64,000 bases of DNA from JAMXLO01 sp963812505 (GCA_963812505.1 CAWEVM010000015.1:62001-126000); one strand, 5' to 3'. Counted from the stretch's first letter, positions 1 to 8,425 are shown. Numbers and translations are program-made. The notes: a model not told the origin generated them from the letters alone.

Positions 1-2
1 AG

Positions 3-251
3 TTCAAGCCGGAGTACTCCGTGGAAAGCACGCACGCCTTCGTCGAAGCGCTGGAGCTGTTCGGTATCGGCGCGTCATGGGGCGGTTTCGAGAGTCTCGC
101 GTTGCCGACCACGGGTGCCATCTCGCGAACGGTTGCCGGTGCGAGGTTCGATGGCCCGCTGGTGCGGCTGCATATTGGTTTGGAGGATGTCGCCGACCTG
201 ACCACAGACCTGGAGCAAGGTCTGAAAGTGATGCGCGAGTTCGGGCGTTGA
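3..251 (+). CDS. metC: Cystathionine beta-lyase, C-terminal end (partial)
   Basis: The frame is open from the window edge and ends in the C-terminal domain of a Cys/Met-metabolism PLP-dependent enzyme. The motif SWGGFESL, which normally positions the substrate carboxylate, and the terminal pattern RLHIGLEDVADLTTDLEQGL are typical of cystathionine beta-lyase. These enzymes cleave cystathionine to homocysteine in methionine synthesis in the cytoplasm. The PLP lysine lies upstream, outside the window. Cystathionine gamma-synthase or gamma-lyase are the alternatives, since this end alone does not separate them. The next gene is convergent. Confidence 0.75.
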   Translation, partial: FKPEYSVESTHAFVEALELFGIGASWGGFESLALPTTGAISRTVAGARFDGPLVRLHIGLEDVADLTTDLEQGLKVMREFGR

Positions 252-281
252 AGGTCGGCTATCAGGCGCTGAAGTCTGCAG

Positions 282-1121
282 CTACCGTGGCGCTGCCCAA
301 TTGCCGGCTTCCTCTGGGTCGGGATTGGGATACGCGGCAGTGGCATCGTGGTCCAGCAGGTCGGCGTAGTACGAGCGACGTTGTTCGAACCTCACTGAGA
401 TAACTTCGTAGGCGACGCCCAGAGAAGTTGTCGCTCCATGCGGCAGGCCTCTGAACAAACCTGAACCCTTCCAGGCGACGTCACCGACAACAGCCTTGCA
501 TGGCACTGACGGACGATCGGTGACCGCCTCGATAAAGCGGTTGGCTCCAGCGACGCCCAAGGCATGGATGAGGTAAAAGTCCATGACTTGCAGGGGCCGA
601 TCTTTCGATTGTTCCTTTTGGTAGTCCAAACGTTCCGCAGCCAACAATGTAGCAATGCGCGGGTCGTTCCTGAGCGCCCATATTCTGCCTTTGGCGGAAG
701 CGCGCACAACAAGATGGCCAGTGCCTGACCGATAAATCAGGTCTGCAAAACGGCTCAAGCCATACTTTCCCCCGAACTTCTTCATGTTCTCCAGCCAAGT
801 CTGCTTCGTGAATTGCAACAGCCCAGCAGCGGAAGATGTCTGGTTTTTTGCGTCGGTCCGGAATCTGCTCTCGGTCGCTGCGATTGTGAGCAGAAGGGCT
901 GGGTCGATGCCCGTTGAACGTCCTGCATCCAAAACGGCAGCAACGACAGTCTGCGGAGGCCGCGCGGGTTGCTCAGCCAAAGATGGTGTCAGGTCAGTAG
1001 ATGGTGTCCGTTTGATGTTGCGCGCAACGGCGGAATGAATTGTCCAAGGGCTACTCAGAGCGAGCGTCGCAGAGAACACAGATATCGCCAGCCACGAGCG
1101 CGCACGCTGTGGAACTGCCAT
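282..1121 (-). CDS. Lytic transglycosylase-like secreted protein
   Basis: A 279-aa protein with an N-terminal signal peptide (hydrophobic stretch around residues 11-32) and an SLT-type lysozyme fold from about residue 60. The segment ALLLTIAATESRF carries the expected catalytic glutamate, and AAGLLQFTKQTW matches the conserved glycine/glutamine block of SLT domains. Such enzymes cleave peptidoglycan between MurNAc and GlcNAc in the periplasm, leaving 1,6-anhydro ends. The C-terminal 150 residues do not resemble a domain I can name. It stands alone, convergent with metC, so its specific role (remodelling, secretion or envelope assembly) cannot be told. Confidence 0.75.
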   Translation of the reverse strand: MAVPQRARSWLAISVFSATLALSSPWTIHSAVARNIKRTPSTDLTPSLAEQPARPPQTVVAAVLDAGRSTGIDPALLLTIAATESRFRTDAKNQTSSAAGLLQFTKQTWLENMKKFGGKYGLSRFADLIYRSGTGHLVVRASAKGRIWALRNDPRIATLLAAERLDYQKEQSKDRPLQVMDFYLIHALGVAGANRFIEAVTDRPSVPCKAVVGDVAWKGSGLFRGLPHGATTSLGVAYEVISVRFEQRRSYYADLLDHDATAAYPNPDPEEAGNWAAPR

Positions 1122-1460
1122 GCCGCTTGTTCCCCCTCAGTGTGAGCGAAGCACTGGAAGGTAGGTCGGTCGTGCAGCGCCTCACTGCCGAGGTATTGGA
1201 ATGGCCCAACTGCGGATAGTGAACGAACCATCAGATAGTCGAGAGCTTCAACGCTCGTGCGCGCAATCTCATTGTGTATGCGCAAGCATGCGTCCTTGAT
1301 GCTCGGAGGTGCTCTTGCGTTGAACGAGCATCACTCGCTAACCCACTGAGGTGGATTAACCGCGCGGGTATCAGCTCTTTTCGCACAACTTTAGATTGGT
1401 GTCTCGCCTCGCGGAATGTTGAGGCTATCTTAGCAGTAATTCCGGGACCCTAGGACCCAA
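1122..1460. other. Intergenic region without a supported gene
   Basis: About 340 bases between the start of the transglycosylase gene and the 3' end of the cyclase gene. A 76-codon frame overlapping 1055-1285 has no recognisable content or ribosome site. The stretch 1320-1440 is less GC-rich than its surroundings and may hold the transglycosylase promoter, but I see no clear -35/-10 pair, tRNA or repeat. Confidence 0.4.
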
Positions 1461-2354
1461 TCATAGCATCGCAACGGGCCGTACAGGCGATCCGGTGGCG
1501 CCACGGAATTTCGTCGCTAGCAGAATGAAACAGAAGCTTCCCACTCCGTCGCGTGCCAATTCATCCAATGCCAGGTTCTCGATCAGATACACCCCCGCCT
1601 CGGCCAGCGCGTGCTGGTGCACCGGCATCGAGATGCCGTGGTTCGGGTTGGGCAGCACCTCGACCGCCATGTTGTCGCAGCCGATCGCCACCACGCCGCG
1701 CTCGATCAGCCAACGTGCGCCGGGCAGATCGATGCCGGGTTCGCCCTGTAGATACCGCGTGTTGTCGATGCCGAAGAAGCGTCCCCAGCCGGTGCGGATC
1801 AGCGCGATGTCGCCTGGCTCCAGCGCCACCTTCGCTGTCTCTTCGGCGCGCGCCAGTTCCTCCGGCGTCACGACGCGACCGGGATTCAGATGCTGACCGC
1901 CATCGCATCCCGCCACATCCAATAGCACACCGCGGGTGATCATCGGCGGCGCGTGCTCGATGCCAAGGCGCTCCAATCCCCAGTCGGTCACCGTGTCGGC
2001 CGCGGACAGACCATTGTATAGCCGATCGCCCTTCGAGAAGTGTCCGAGCGCGTCGATATGCGTGCCGACATGCGCGGTCATCTCGATGCGTTCCACATTG
2101 GCCCCCGCATCGTTGGTGGCACCGAGGGCGCGGCGACGCTTGATCGAATCACGCCATGACGCCCAGATCGACAGCAGGAACGGCGTCTGGTTCGGCGCCA
2201 TGAACGGTGCGCCCATGCTGATCTCGTGGCTCACGTCATAGACGCGGCCGTCGCGCACCGATTGCAGCGCGGCAAGGCGCTTCTCCACGGTCAGTAGATT
2301 GCCGGCGCCGATCTGGTCCGTCGGACCCCAACGCGAATGGTCGTGCACAGCCAT
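1461..2354 (-). CDS. Cyclase family protein (kynurenine-formamidase-like metal hydrolase)
   Basis: A 297-aa protein of the putative cyclase superfamily. The motif HVGTHIDALGHF around residue 97 is the metal-binding HxGTHxDxxxH signature, and VYDVSHEIS near the N-terminus is also conserved. Family members hydrolyse amides or lactones (N-formylkynurenine, isatin), so a hydrolase acting on a small aromatic or cyclic substrate is likely. The substrate cannot be read from sequence. The start at 2354 follows GGAGGAG at good spacing. It is the last of three co-directional genes after mntH and mntR, separated by 36 bases containing a short hairpin, so cotranscription is possible but a functional link to manganese is not evident. 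Confidence 0.85.
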   Translation of the reverse strand: MAVHDHSRWGPTDQIGAGNLLTVEKRLAALQSVRDGRVYDVSHEISMGAPFMAPNQTPFLLSIWASWRDSIKRRRALGATNDAGANVERIEMTAHVGTHIDALGHFSKGDRLYNGLSAADTVTDWGLERLGIEHAPPMITRGVLLDVAGCDGGQHLNPGRVVTPEELARAEETAKVALEPGDIALIRTGWGRFFGIDNTRYLQGEPGIDLPGARWLIERGVVAIGCDNMAVEVLPNPNHGISMPVHQHALAEAGVYLIENLALDELARDGVGSFCFILLATKFRGATGSPVRPVAML

Positions 2355-2370
2355 CGTTCATCTCCTCCAC

Positions 2371-2391
2371 AGATAGCCGCGTGAGCTATCT
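2371..2391 (-). promoter_or_regulatory. Short perfect hairpin between mntR and the cyclase gene
   Basis: A 7-bp perfect inverted repeat (AGATAGC / GCTATCT) with a 7-nt loop sits in the 36-base gap between the mntR stop and the cyclase start, just before the cyclase ribosome site. No U-run follows. It could moderate read-through or translation of the cyclase; function is inferred. Confidence 0.35.
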
Positions 2392-2840
2392 CAGCCGCGC
2401 CGGCGCAGGAACCGGCCAAATGCCGCCAAGCTGGTGTCCGACACATGGTGCTCGATGCCTTCGGCGTCCTGCTCCGCAGCCTCTGCCGGCACGCCGATCG
2501 CCAGCAGCAGATCGACCACGATGCGATGCCGCGCGCGCACGCGTTCCGCGAGCCGCTCCCCGGCCTCGGTCAGGAACACGCCGCGGTACGGCTTGGCCAC
2601 CGCAAGACCCTCGCGTTTCAGCCGGCCAATCGTCTTGATCGCGGTGGCATGCGAGACACCAAGGCGACGAGCGATATCGGTGGGCCGCGCCTCGCCGCCA
2701 TTCGCCAGCAGATCAGAGATCAGCTCGACATAGTCTTCATGCAGCGCGCCCGACTGAGCGGTGCGCGCCTTGCCGAACCGCCTCGCCTGAGTAGGCTCGG
2801 CTGGCATCTCGGCACGCCGCACAATCGGCGTACTGGCCAC
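2391..2840 (-). CDS. mntR: Manganese-responsive transcriptional regulator MntR (DtxR family)
   Basis: A 149-aa DtxR/MntR-type repressor. The N-terminal winged helix-turn-helix (residues about 30-90) contains RRLGVSHATAIKTIGRLKREGL. The dimerisation and metal-binding region carries EGIEHHVSD, whose Glu and His residues match the family's metal ligands. It should bind DNA when charged with Mn(II) and repress manganese import. I chose the GTG at 2840 because ACAGGAG lies five bases before it. The longer frame to 2981 only overlaps mntH. It follows mntH by 19 bases, a typical self-contained mntH-mntR pair, with a palindrome upstream of mntH as likely operator. Confidence 0.9.
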   Translation of the reverse strand: MASTPIVRRAEMPAEPTQARRFGKARTAQSGALHEDYVELISDLLANGGEARPTDIARRLGVSHATAIKTIGRLKREGLAVAKPYRGVFLTEAGERLAERVRARHRIVVDLLLAIGVPAEAAEQDAEGIEHHVSDTSLAAFGRFLRRRG

Positions 2841-2859
2841 GGCAACTCCTGTGGTGGCG

Positions 2860-4161
2860 TCAGTTCGAACCGAAAAGAGACACCGACACGCCCATGGTCT
2901 GCAAGAGCAGCAGCAGATTGAGCGCCAGCACCATCGTCGCGGCGGCCACCGCGATCGCCTGGGTAAGGCGCGAACTGACAAAGCCGCCCATCACCGTGCG
3001 TCGGCCCGACAGCACCAGCAGGGCGATCATCGGCACCGGCAACACCAAGCTGAGCACCACCTGGCTGAGCACCAGTGCCTGCGTCGAATTGACACCGATG
3101 GCGACGACGATCACCGCCGGAATCATGGTGGCCAACCGACGAACCCATAGCGGAATGCGAAAGCCAACGAAGTCCTGCATGATCGTCTGGCCGGCCATCG
3201 TGCCGACGACTGAACTCGACAGCCCGGATGCCAACAGCGACGCCATGAACACCGCGGCTGCGCCAACACCCAGCAGCGGCTTCAGCGTGTGATAAGCCGT
3301 CTCGATCGCCGCAACGTCTGCGTGGCCCTCGTGGAACACCGAGGCGGCCATTGCCAGCATCGCCATGTTCACCAGTCCGGCGACACCGAGTGCGATCAGC
3401 ACCTCGCGATGCGAGTAGCCGATGATGCGGCGGCGCTCGGCGTCGGTGCGTACTGGCACGCGGCCCTGCGTGAGGCTGGAGTGCAGGTAGATCGCGTGCG
3501 GCATGACGGTCGCGCCGATGATGCCCACCGCCAGCACAACGCTGTCGGGGCCGGCAAGCTGTGGCACGACCGTATGGAAGGTGAAGAGGTACCAGTTGGG
3601 CGGGGCAACGAACAGCTCGATCACGTAGCAGACGGCAATCACCCCGATGAACGCCGCTATGACCATCTCTAGTGGCCGAAAGCCCCGGCCCTGCAGCAGC
3701 AGCAAGACGTAGGTCACCGCAAAGGTGATCAGCAGGCCGGTCAGCAGCGGAAGGCCGAACAGCAGACTGAGGCCAATGGCGGCGCCGAGAGATTCGGCGA
3801 GGTCGGTCGCCATCGCGGCGACCTCGCTGGCGACCCACATGGTGTAGACCAGCGGGCGGGGGAAATGCGTGCGGCAGAGCTGTGCGAGGCTGTGGCCGGT
3901 GACGATCCCCAGTTTGGCGGAGAGCGCCTGGAACAGCATGGCGACCAGGTTAGCGAGCAGAACGACCCACAGCAGCAGATAGCCGAACTGCGCCCCACCC
4001 TGGATGTTGGTGGCGAAGTTGCCGGGGTCCATGTAAGCGATCGAGGCGATCACTGCGGGGCCAGCGAACGGCAGGAAGCCGCGCAAGCCCCGTCGCCGGC
4101 CGGCCAGCGCCTCGCGGCCGGCAGCGATCGTGCGATCCGTCAGGCTCAGGCTCTCGCTCAT
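2860..4161 (-). CDS. mntH: Manganese/divalent metal transporter MntH (NRAMP)
   Basis: A 433-aa NRAMP-family proton-coupled importer of Mn(II) and related metals in the inner membrane. The TM1 motif IAYMDPGNFATN (DPGN metal ligands) and the TM6 region GATVMPHAIYLHSS (MPH motif) are both intact. Eleven or so hydrophobic helices are spread along the protein, and length is normal. It is first in a group with mntR and the cyclase. A near-perfect palindrome lies 38 bases upstream and probably serves MntR repression. The ribosome site before ATG 4161 is weak. Confidence 0.95.
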   Translation of the reverse strand: MSESLSLTDRTIAAGREALAGRRRGLRGFLPFAGPAVIASIAYMDPGNFATNIQGGAQFGYLLLWVVLLANLVAMLFQALSAKLGIVTGHSLAQLCRTHFPRPLVYTMWVASEVAAMATDLAESLGAAIGLSLLFGLPLLTGLLITFAVTYVLLLLQGRGFRPLEMVIAAFIGVIAVCYVIELFVAPPNWYLFTFHTVVPQLAGPDSVVLAVGIIGATVMPHAIYLHSSLTQGRVPVRTDAERRRIIGYSHREVLIALGVAGLVNMAMLAMAASVFHEGHADVAAIETAYHTLKPLLGVGAAAVFMASLLASGLSSSVVGTMAGQTIMQDFVGFRIPLWVRRLATMIPAVIVVAIGVNSTQALVLSQVVLSLVLPVPMIALLVLSGRRTVMGGFVSSRLTQAIAVAAATMVLALNLLLLLQTMGVSVSLFGSN

Positions 4162-4198
4162 GCAGCCGAGACCATACTATGAACACACTCCCACAGAA

Positions 4199-4214
4199 TG
4201 TAGCCGAGGCTACA
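4199..4214 (-). promoter_or_regulatory. Palindromic operator upstream of mntH (probable MntR box)
   Basis: TGTAGCC-GA-GGCTACA is a perfect 7+7 inverted repeat with a 2-bp centre, 38 bases upstream of the mntH start and in the only intergenic stretch before the mntH-mntR pair. DtxR/MntR proteins bind palindromes of this size in target promoters. Assignment to MntR rests on position and symmetry. Confidence 0.7.
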
Positions 4215-4303
4215 CTTGAAGGTAGTTAGATAGGACGAAAGGGGCGGCCGTCAACACCGGACAGGCAAGAGGTGAGGCGTTGAAAGGAGGCGATGAATGA
4301 GTT

Positions 4304-4342
4304 CTCCCCCTCCCCTCGCGGGACGGGATTGGGGAGAGGGGG
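4304..4342 (-). terminator. C-rich/G-rich hairpin repeat, copy 1
   Basis: CCCCCTCCCC pairs with GGGGAGAGGGGG (one bulge) around a 15-nt loop. It sits just past the 3' end of the minus-strand deacetylase gene and before mntH. Similar hairpins occur at 6840-6862 and 58475-58496, each 3' of a minus-strand gene, so a transcription terminator or stabiliser is likely. There is no U-tract. Confidence 0.5.
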
Positions 4343-4368
4343 CCTGGATGCCCCAATAACCGCGCGGT

Positions 4369-5187
4369 TTACTCCGCGAACCTCGCGTGATCGGTCAGCC
4401 AGCAGTGGTCGTGCCGGCGCACCAACGCGAGTGAGTTGAGCAAAGCGATCGCACCATACGGCCGACCGAAGACGTGCGCGTGCACGGTGATGTCGAGGCA
4501 TGCTGGCGGGCTGCCCAAGCGATCCCAGCCCTCCACGATCCGCGCCAGTGTGCGGGTGAACGCTTCGGGCTCGTTGCCGTAGCGCACGTAGAGCGGCATG
4601 TCGTTCACCTCCATGGTGAATGGCATGCCGATCAGCGATCCGTCAGGCGTATCGATGCGATACGGCAGATCGGCATCAAACATGTCGGCGTGCCAGCGGA
4701 ACCCCGCGCGGGCCAAAAGCCGTGAAGTACGCGCACTCGGCGTGCAGCGCGGACTGAGCCAGCCGTCCGGATGCCGTCCTGCCGTGCGCTGCAGCACCTC
4801 CACGCAACGCGCGATATCGTCGCGCTCGGCATCCTCGGTCAGATAAACGGGCAGCGTGCCCTGGCTCCAGCCATGTGCCGCCACGACGTGCCCACGCGCA
4901 GCGATCGCCGCCGGCAGATCGGGATAGCGCTCGGCCACCACGCCGCTGGTGTAGAACACCGCCCGTGCCTGCTCGCGCTCCAGCAGATCGAGCAGCCGCC
5001 ACGCACCGACCTTTGGGCCATATTCTGCCCAGGACAACGCCTGCAGATCGGCCACACCCGGCTTCAGCGGATTGCCCATCGGTCCGATACCCGGGGCGCT
5101 GCCTTCGGCCCAGCCTTCCAGCATGACGCTGAGCGAGATCGCCAGCGGCTTGCCCGCAGGCCAGCGCAATCCATCGGCGCTCGGCAT
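4369..5187 (-). CDS. Polysaccharide deacetylase family protein
   Basis: A 272-aa NodB-fold hydrolase. It opens with LRWPAGKPLAISLSVMLEGW, as in the PuuE/allantoinase-like branch of this family. RAVFYTSGVVAERYPDLPAAI, AARGHVVAAHGWSQG and GWLSPRCTPSARTSRLLARAGF are family blocks. The metal ligands of these proteins are an Asp and two His; the AAHGW histidine is visible, but the catalytic aspartate block is atypical. This branch usually acts on small amides such as N-carbamoyl or allantoin-type compounds rather than on polymers. The ATG at 5187 follows GGAGGA at good spacing. No neighbour defines its substrate. Confidence 0.8.
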   Translation of the reverse strand: MPSADGLRWPAGKPLAISLSVMLEGWAEGSAPGIGPMGNPLKPGVADLQALSWAEYGPKVGAWRLLDLLEREQARAVFYTSGVVAERYPDLPAAIAARGHVVAAHGWSQGTLPVYLTEDAERDDIARCVEVLQRTAGRHPDGWLSPRCTPSARTSRLLARAGFRWHADMFDADLPYRIDTPDGSLIGMPFTMEVNDMPLYVRYGNEPEAFTRTLARIVEGWDRLGSPPACLDITVHAHVFGRPYGAIALLNSLALVRRHDHCWLTDHARFAE

Positions 5188-5306
5188 GAAAAATCCTCCG
5201 ATCAGGGGCTTTCACCGCGCTTTTCGCCGCCAAGTGTGAAGTAGGTCAACGACTGTGACGGTTTTGGCAAGGACGATGGCGGCATCTTGAAGCAGGGGAT
5301 CGTGTC

Positions 5307-5567
5307 ATGTCAGACGTCAGACAGCTTGGGCCAACGGACATCGCCAGACAGGAGCTCCGCCAGCTCTTGGGCGTGGCTGAGCAGATCGGCATGGATGCCG
5401 ACCGTCTGAGCCACTCGCTGGGATTATCACGTGACGACTGGCAGAGCTGGCTCGGCATCCTGCACGACGCGCCGTTGCCATCGTACCCCGCGTTGCCGCG
5501 GCTGTTGCGACACATTGGCTCCTGGACCAGCCGTCTGGATCGCATCGCAGAAGCGGCGTGCGCCTGA
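5307..5567 (+). CDS. Small hypothetical protein
   Basis: An 86-aa frame, divergent from the deacetylase and convergent with the acyl-CoA dehydrogenase. The sequence is mostly helical in character, with ELRQLLGVAEQIGMDADRLSHSLGLSRDDWQSWL resembling a helix-turn-helix (spaced here as several short helices), followed by a proline-rich turn and a C-terminal amphipathic helix. This is loosely reminiscent of small DNA-binding or antitoxin-like proteins, but I do not recognise a family and no toxin partner adjoins it. The ribosome site is weak. Confidence 0.5.
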   Translation: MSDVRQLGPTDIARQELRQLLGVAEQIGMDADRLSHSLGLSRDDWQSWLGILHDAPLPSYPALPRLLRHIGSWTSRLDRIAEAACA

Positions 5568-5586
5568 GAGCAGAGCATTGCGTGGG

Positions 5587-6786
5587 TCAGAGTGGTTGCA
5601 TGGGCGGCAGGACGTTCGACGGATCGAGGCCGAGTTCGTAAATTGCCATGCTCCACAGACAGAAGTCGGCCGGCGGTGGCTGAATGGGTGCTATCGCGCC
5701 GTCGCGGAACAACTGCTCGAGACGCGAGCCCTTGAAGATGTTGTGCGCGCCGCCAAGCGTCAGCGCGACGCGGGTGATGCGTGTGACCGCTTCGCCGACT
5801 ACGTATTTCGCACGGTACAGCGCAGCGGTTGTCTCGGCCGTCGGTCCGTGCGTGTCGCTGAGCCAGGCGGAGCGATAGGTGATCAGGCGCGCCGCCTCCA
5901 GATCGGCGCTGAGTTCGGCGATGTGTCGGCGCACGTCGGGATGATACGCGAGCGGCTGAGCATAACCATGCGGCTGCCGAGTATGCATGACCCGGCGCAG
6001 CTCGTCGTACGCAGCGACGGCAATGCCCAGATAGACGGCCGTGTAGGAGCCCCAGAACCAGTTCAGGAAATCGCTGCGGAACCGCCTGGTGTCATCGGCA
6101 CGGAACAGCACAGCGCTGTCCGGCACGCGGCAATCATCCAGGATCAGTGAGTCGCTGCGCGTCGCACGCATCCCCAGCGTGTCCCAGTTGGCGTTCACAC
6201 GCCGTCCGGGCGCGCCACGCGGCACCAGGAGCAGCATGCCCGCGGACGGGCTCGTCGAATCGTCGGGATAGGTCATCACCATAACATGGTCTGCGGCCTC
6301 CAGCATCGAGGCGAACATCTTTCGCCCGGTGATGCTGTAGCCGCCATCCACACGCCGTGCTCGCGCTGTCAGTGGTCGTTCGCCGATCAGCGACGTGGTG
6401 CCGGGCTCGGAGAAGTTGCCGCCGATCAGCTTGCGTTGTCGTACCACGAGGTCCGCGATCAGTTCCTTCGCGGCGGGAGCGACCTCGGCGCTTTGCAGCA
6501 CGGGCATGACAACGGAGGCATGCATGTTGAACGCGAGCGCGGTGGAAGGACAGCCTTGGCCCAGAGCCTCATAGGCGATCGTGTGATCGAGAAAGCTGGC
6601 ACCGCGGCCGCCCCATTCCTTGCCGATCGTGAGTTCGAGAAAACCTTCCGATCGGAGCCGATCATAGTTCTCGGTGGGGTGTGAACCCACCCGGTCGTGC
6701 TCGGCTGAGCGGGTCGCAAAGTCAGCGGCGAGTTCCAGGCAACGTTGTTGGAGATGGCGCTGGTCCGCGGTGAGGGCGAAATCCAT
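5587..6786 (-). CDS. Acyl-CoA dehydrogenase family protein
   Basis: A 399-aa flavoprotein with the acyl-CoA dehydrogenase layout: N-terminal helices (1-115), a beta domain with SEPGTTSLIG and YSITGRKMFASM (about 120-230), and a C-terminal helical domain with RITRVALTLGGAHNIFKGSRLEQLFRD read in pieces. These enzymes dehydrogenate acyl-CoAs with FAD and pass electrons to ETF. The usual C-terminal catalytic glutamate position is not obvious and this divergent group also includes flavin-dependent monooxygenases (DszC-like), so the substrate and even reaction remain open. It stands alone, with a C/G-rich hairpin repeat just upstream. Confidence 0.8.
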   Translation of the reverse strand: MDFALTADQRHLQQRCLELAADFATRSAEHDRVGSHPTENYDRLRSEGFLELTIGKEWGGRGASFLDHTIAYEALGQGCPSTALAFNMHASVVMPVLQSAEVAPAAKELIADLVVRQRKLIGGNFSEPGTTSLIGERPLTARARRVDGGYSITGRKMFASMLEAADHVMVMTYPDDSTSPSAGMLLLVPRGAPGRRVNANWDTLGMRATRSDSLILDDCRVPDSAVLFRADDTRRFRSDFLNWFWGSYTAVYLGIAVAAYDELRRVMHTRQPHGYAQPLAYHPDVRRHIAELSADLEAARLITYRSAWLSDTHGPTAETTAALYRAKYVVGEAVTRITRVALTLGGAHNIFKGSRLEQLFRDGAIAPIQPPPADFCLWSMAIYELGLDPSNVLPPMQPL

Positions 6787-6839
6787 GGTCGTCAGTCAGA
6801 TGGGGCGGTGGCGGTTTTGGCGCGGCCCCCTCCCCCTGC

Positions 6840-6862
6840 CCCCCTCCCGCAAGCGGAGGGGG
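6840..6862 (-). terminator. C-rich/G-rich hairpin repeat, copy 2
   Basis: CCCCCTCC and GGAGGGGG form an 8-bp perfect stem, with a short internal CGC/GCG. It lies immediately 3' of the minus-strand beta-propeller gene. The preceding run of C-rich sequence is also shared with the copy near 58.48 kb, so this is a dispersed element, probably a terminator. Confidence 0.5.
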
Positions 6863-6867
6863 AGTGT

Positions 6868-7917
6868 TCAGCCCCGGGCGAGGGCATAGATCTGCGTGCC
6901 GCCGGGCGGGGTTGGATGCGCGGTCCAGGTCTCGCCGCTGTCACGGCTGCTGTACACCTCCCCGCCGTTGGTCGCGCACGACATCAGCGCTGGCTGGCGT
7001 TCATCGAATGCCACCGCGAACATCGTATGCGGCGGCTTGGCGCCCAAATCCACGTTCGTCCAGGTATCCCCGCCATCGCCGCTGTACAGCAGCACGCCGG
7101 TGTCGCTCTGGAAGTTGGCGCCCGCGGCGACGAACAGCTTGCGTGGATTGCCGGGTACCTCGTGGATGTCGCGGCAGTAGATCTGGCCCTTGGCGTTCAG
7201 AGCATCGAGCCTCACGTGCCGCCAGTGATCGCCGGCATCGGTGCTGTGGAACATGCCGGCGCGGCCTATGCCGATCACCGTGCCGGGGCGCCAGCGGCTG
7301 ACCAGAACGCCATGCATGTCCACTGCATCGTCGTTCAGGTATTGGCCGTGGCTGAGGTTCTCCCAGTGCTCGCCGCCGTCGGTGGAGCGGATTGTGCCGC
7401 CGACCTCGATGGCCGCGTACAGGTGGTCCGGCTGGTTGACGCTGGCGTCCATCATCAGGACGCGCTTGGCCGGATTGGCGCCGGGTGCGGTGGTGATCTC
7501 GGGGAATCGCACGCCGACAGGCAGGCGGGTCCAGCGCTCGCCGGCCTCGTCGCTGCGATAGATCTCGCAGTTCTCGTAGCCGATGAACATCGTATCGGGA
7601 TCGTGCGGGTGGAACAGGATCGACCACACGGGCAGGCCGTGGTCGGCAATGGGCACCTTCTCCCAGTGCTCGCCGCGGTCTGTGCTGCGATAGGGGCCTG
7701 ATTGGGTGCCGGCGTAGATGATTTCGGGATGCAGCGGGTGAACCGCGAGCGCACGGATTGCCGGCGCCTCAGGTAGCCCAGTGTGCATTGGCTGCCATTC
7801 ATCGTCGCCGTCGGTGAGGCGGTAGAGGCCGGCGTGGACCGTGCGGCCCCGTCCGGTTTCTCCGGCCAGGCCGAGGTAGATGAAGGATCGCTGGTCGTTC
7901 GCTCCGTTGGTTGCCAT
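6868..7917 (-). CDS. BNR/Asp-box repeat beta-propeller protein (sialidase-fold)
   Basis: A 349-aa protein built from repeated blades that carry Asp-box motifs (S/T-x-D-x-G-x-x-W): STDRGEHW, SDEAGERW, STDGGEHW, STDAGDHW, SGDGGDTW and SRDSGETW. Six or seven blades fit the sialidase/VPS10 beta-propeller fold. There is no signal peptide and no evident catalytic Arg triad of true sialidases, so this is likely a binding or structural propeller, or a glycosidase-like enzyme of unknown substrate. ATG 7917 follows GGAGGGCG at good spacing; the longer frame to 7977 lacks a ribosome site. Confidence 0.75.
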   Translation of the reverse strand: MATNGANDQRSFIYLGLAGETGRGRTVHAGLYRLTDGDDEWQPMHTGLPEAPAIRALAVHPLHPEIIYAGTQSGPYRSTDRGEHWEKVPIADHGLPVWSILFHPHDPDTMFIGYENCEIYRSDEAGERWTRLPVGVRFPEITTAPGANPAKRVLMMDASVNQPDHLYAAIEVGGTIRSTDGGEHWENLSHGQYLNDDAVDMHGVLVSRWRPGTVIGIGRAGMFHSTDAGDHWRHVRLDALNAKGQIYCRDIHEVPGNPRKLFVAAGANFQSDTGVLLYSGDGGDTWTNVDLGAKPPHTMFAVAFDERQPALMSCATNGGEVYSSRDSGETWTAHPTPPGGTQIYALARG

Positions 7918-8050
7918 GGGATCGCCCTCCGATCTGCAGGTCGGGCTAGCTTGGCAAGGCTTGCGGGCAAACCGCAAGGCTGCATGCAGAGATTGTGGTG
8001 CGTGTCCCGCTGAATCGTGACATCATGTCGGATGTGAAACCCGAAAGGAT

Positions 8051-8197
8051 ATGGCTGTGGCCAAGGGGCAGAAGAGATCCAACCGCGAAGCCAAAAAGCC
8101 TAAGAAGACCGCTGCGGAACGGCTGAAGGCCAGCCAGACAGCCGCAAACGTTCAGCTTGCACGCATGGGCGACAAGGACGCCGCGAAGAAGTCCTGA
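8051..8197 (+). CDS. Small lysine-rich protein
   Basis: A 48-aa frame with a good ribosome site (GAAAGGAT directly before ATG). The protein is very basic (about one third Lys/Arg) with blocks KGQKRSNREAKKPKKT and RMGDKDAAKKS and no hydrophobic stretch. It has the look of a small nucleic-acid- or ribosome-associated protein, but no family is recognised. It is convergent with the small gene at 8210-8425. Support is the start context, codon-like composition and compact fit between neighbours. Confidence 0.55.
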   Translation: MAVAKGQKRSNREAKKPKKTAAERLKASQTAANVQLARMGDKDAAKKS

Positions 8198-8209
8198 CGA
8201 TCCCGGCCG

Positions 8210-8425
8210 CTATTTGTCCGGCGGATCGGCTTTTTCGTTGGCCGCGACACGATTGCGGCGGGTGGCCTCGGCTGTCACCTCAGCCGAGATCCGCGCCAGG
8301 ACCCCCTCGAGCCCTGGCGCCGACGTGGTATTCATCTCCTCAGCGGCGCGACGCAGCGCCTCACGCCGCAACAGACGGGCGGTCATCGCGTCGAACTGCG
8401 GATCCGGTGCATCCTGGTCTGCCAT
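8210..8425 (-). CDS. Small hypothetical protein downstream of groEL
   Basis: A 71-aa, charged, helical protein with MTARLLRREALRRAAEEM and ARISAEVTAEATRRNRVAA. ATG 8425 follows GGAGGA at good spacing, which I prefer to a TTG one codon earlier. It is 51 bases downstream of groEL on the same strand and may be cotranscribed. No family is recognised; a small cytoplasmic accessory protein is possible. Confidence 0.55.
   Translation of the reverse strand: MADQDAPDPQFDAMTARLLRREALRRAAEEMNTTSAPGLEGVLARISAEVTAEATRRNRVAANEKADPPDK

Noticed and set aside
1055..1285. A 76-codon frame upstream of the transglycosylase gene
   Set aside because: No ribosome site, no recognisable content, and it runs into the transglycosylase start.
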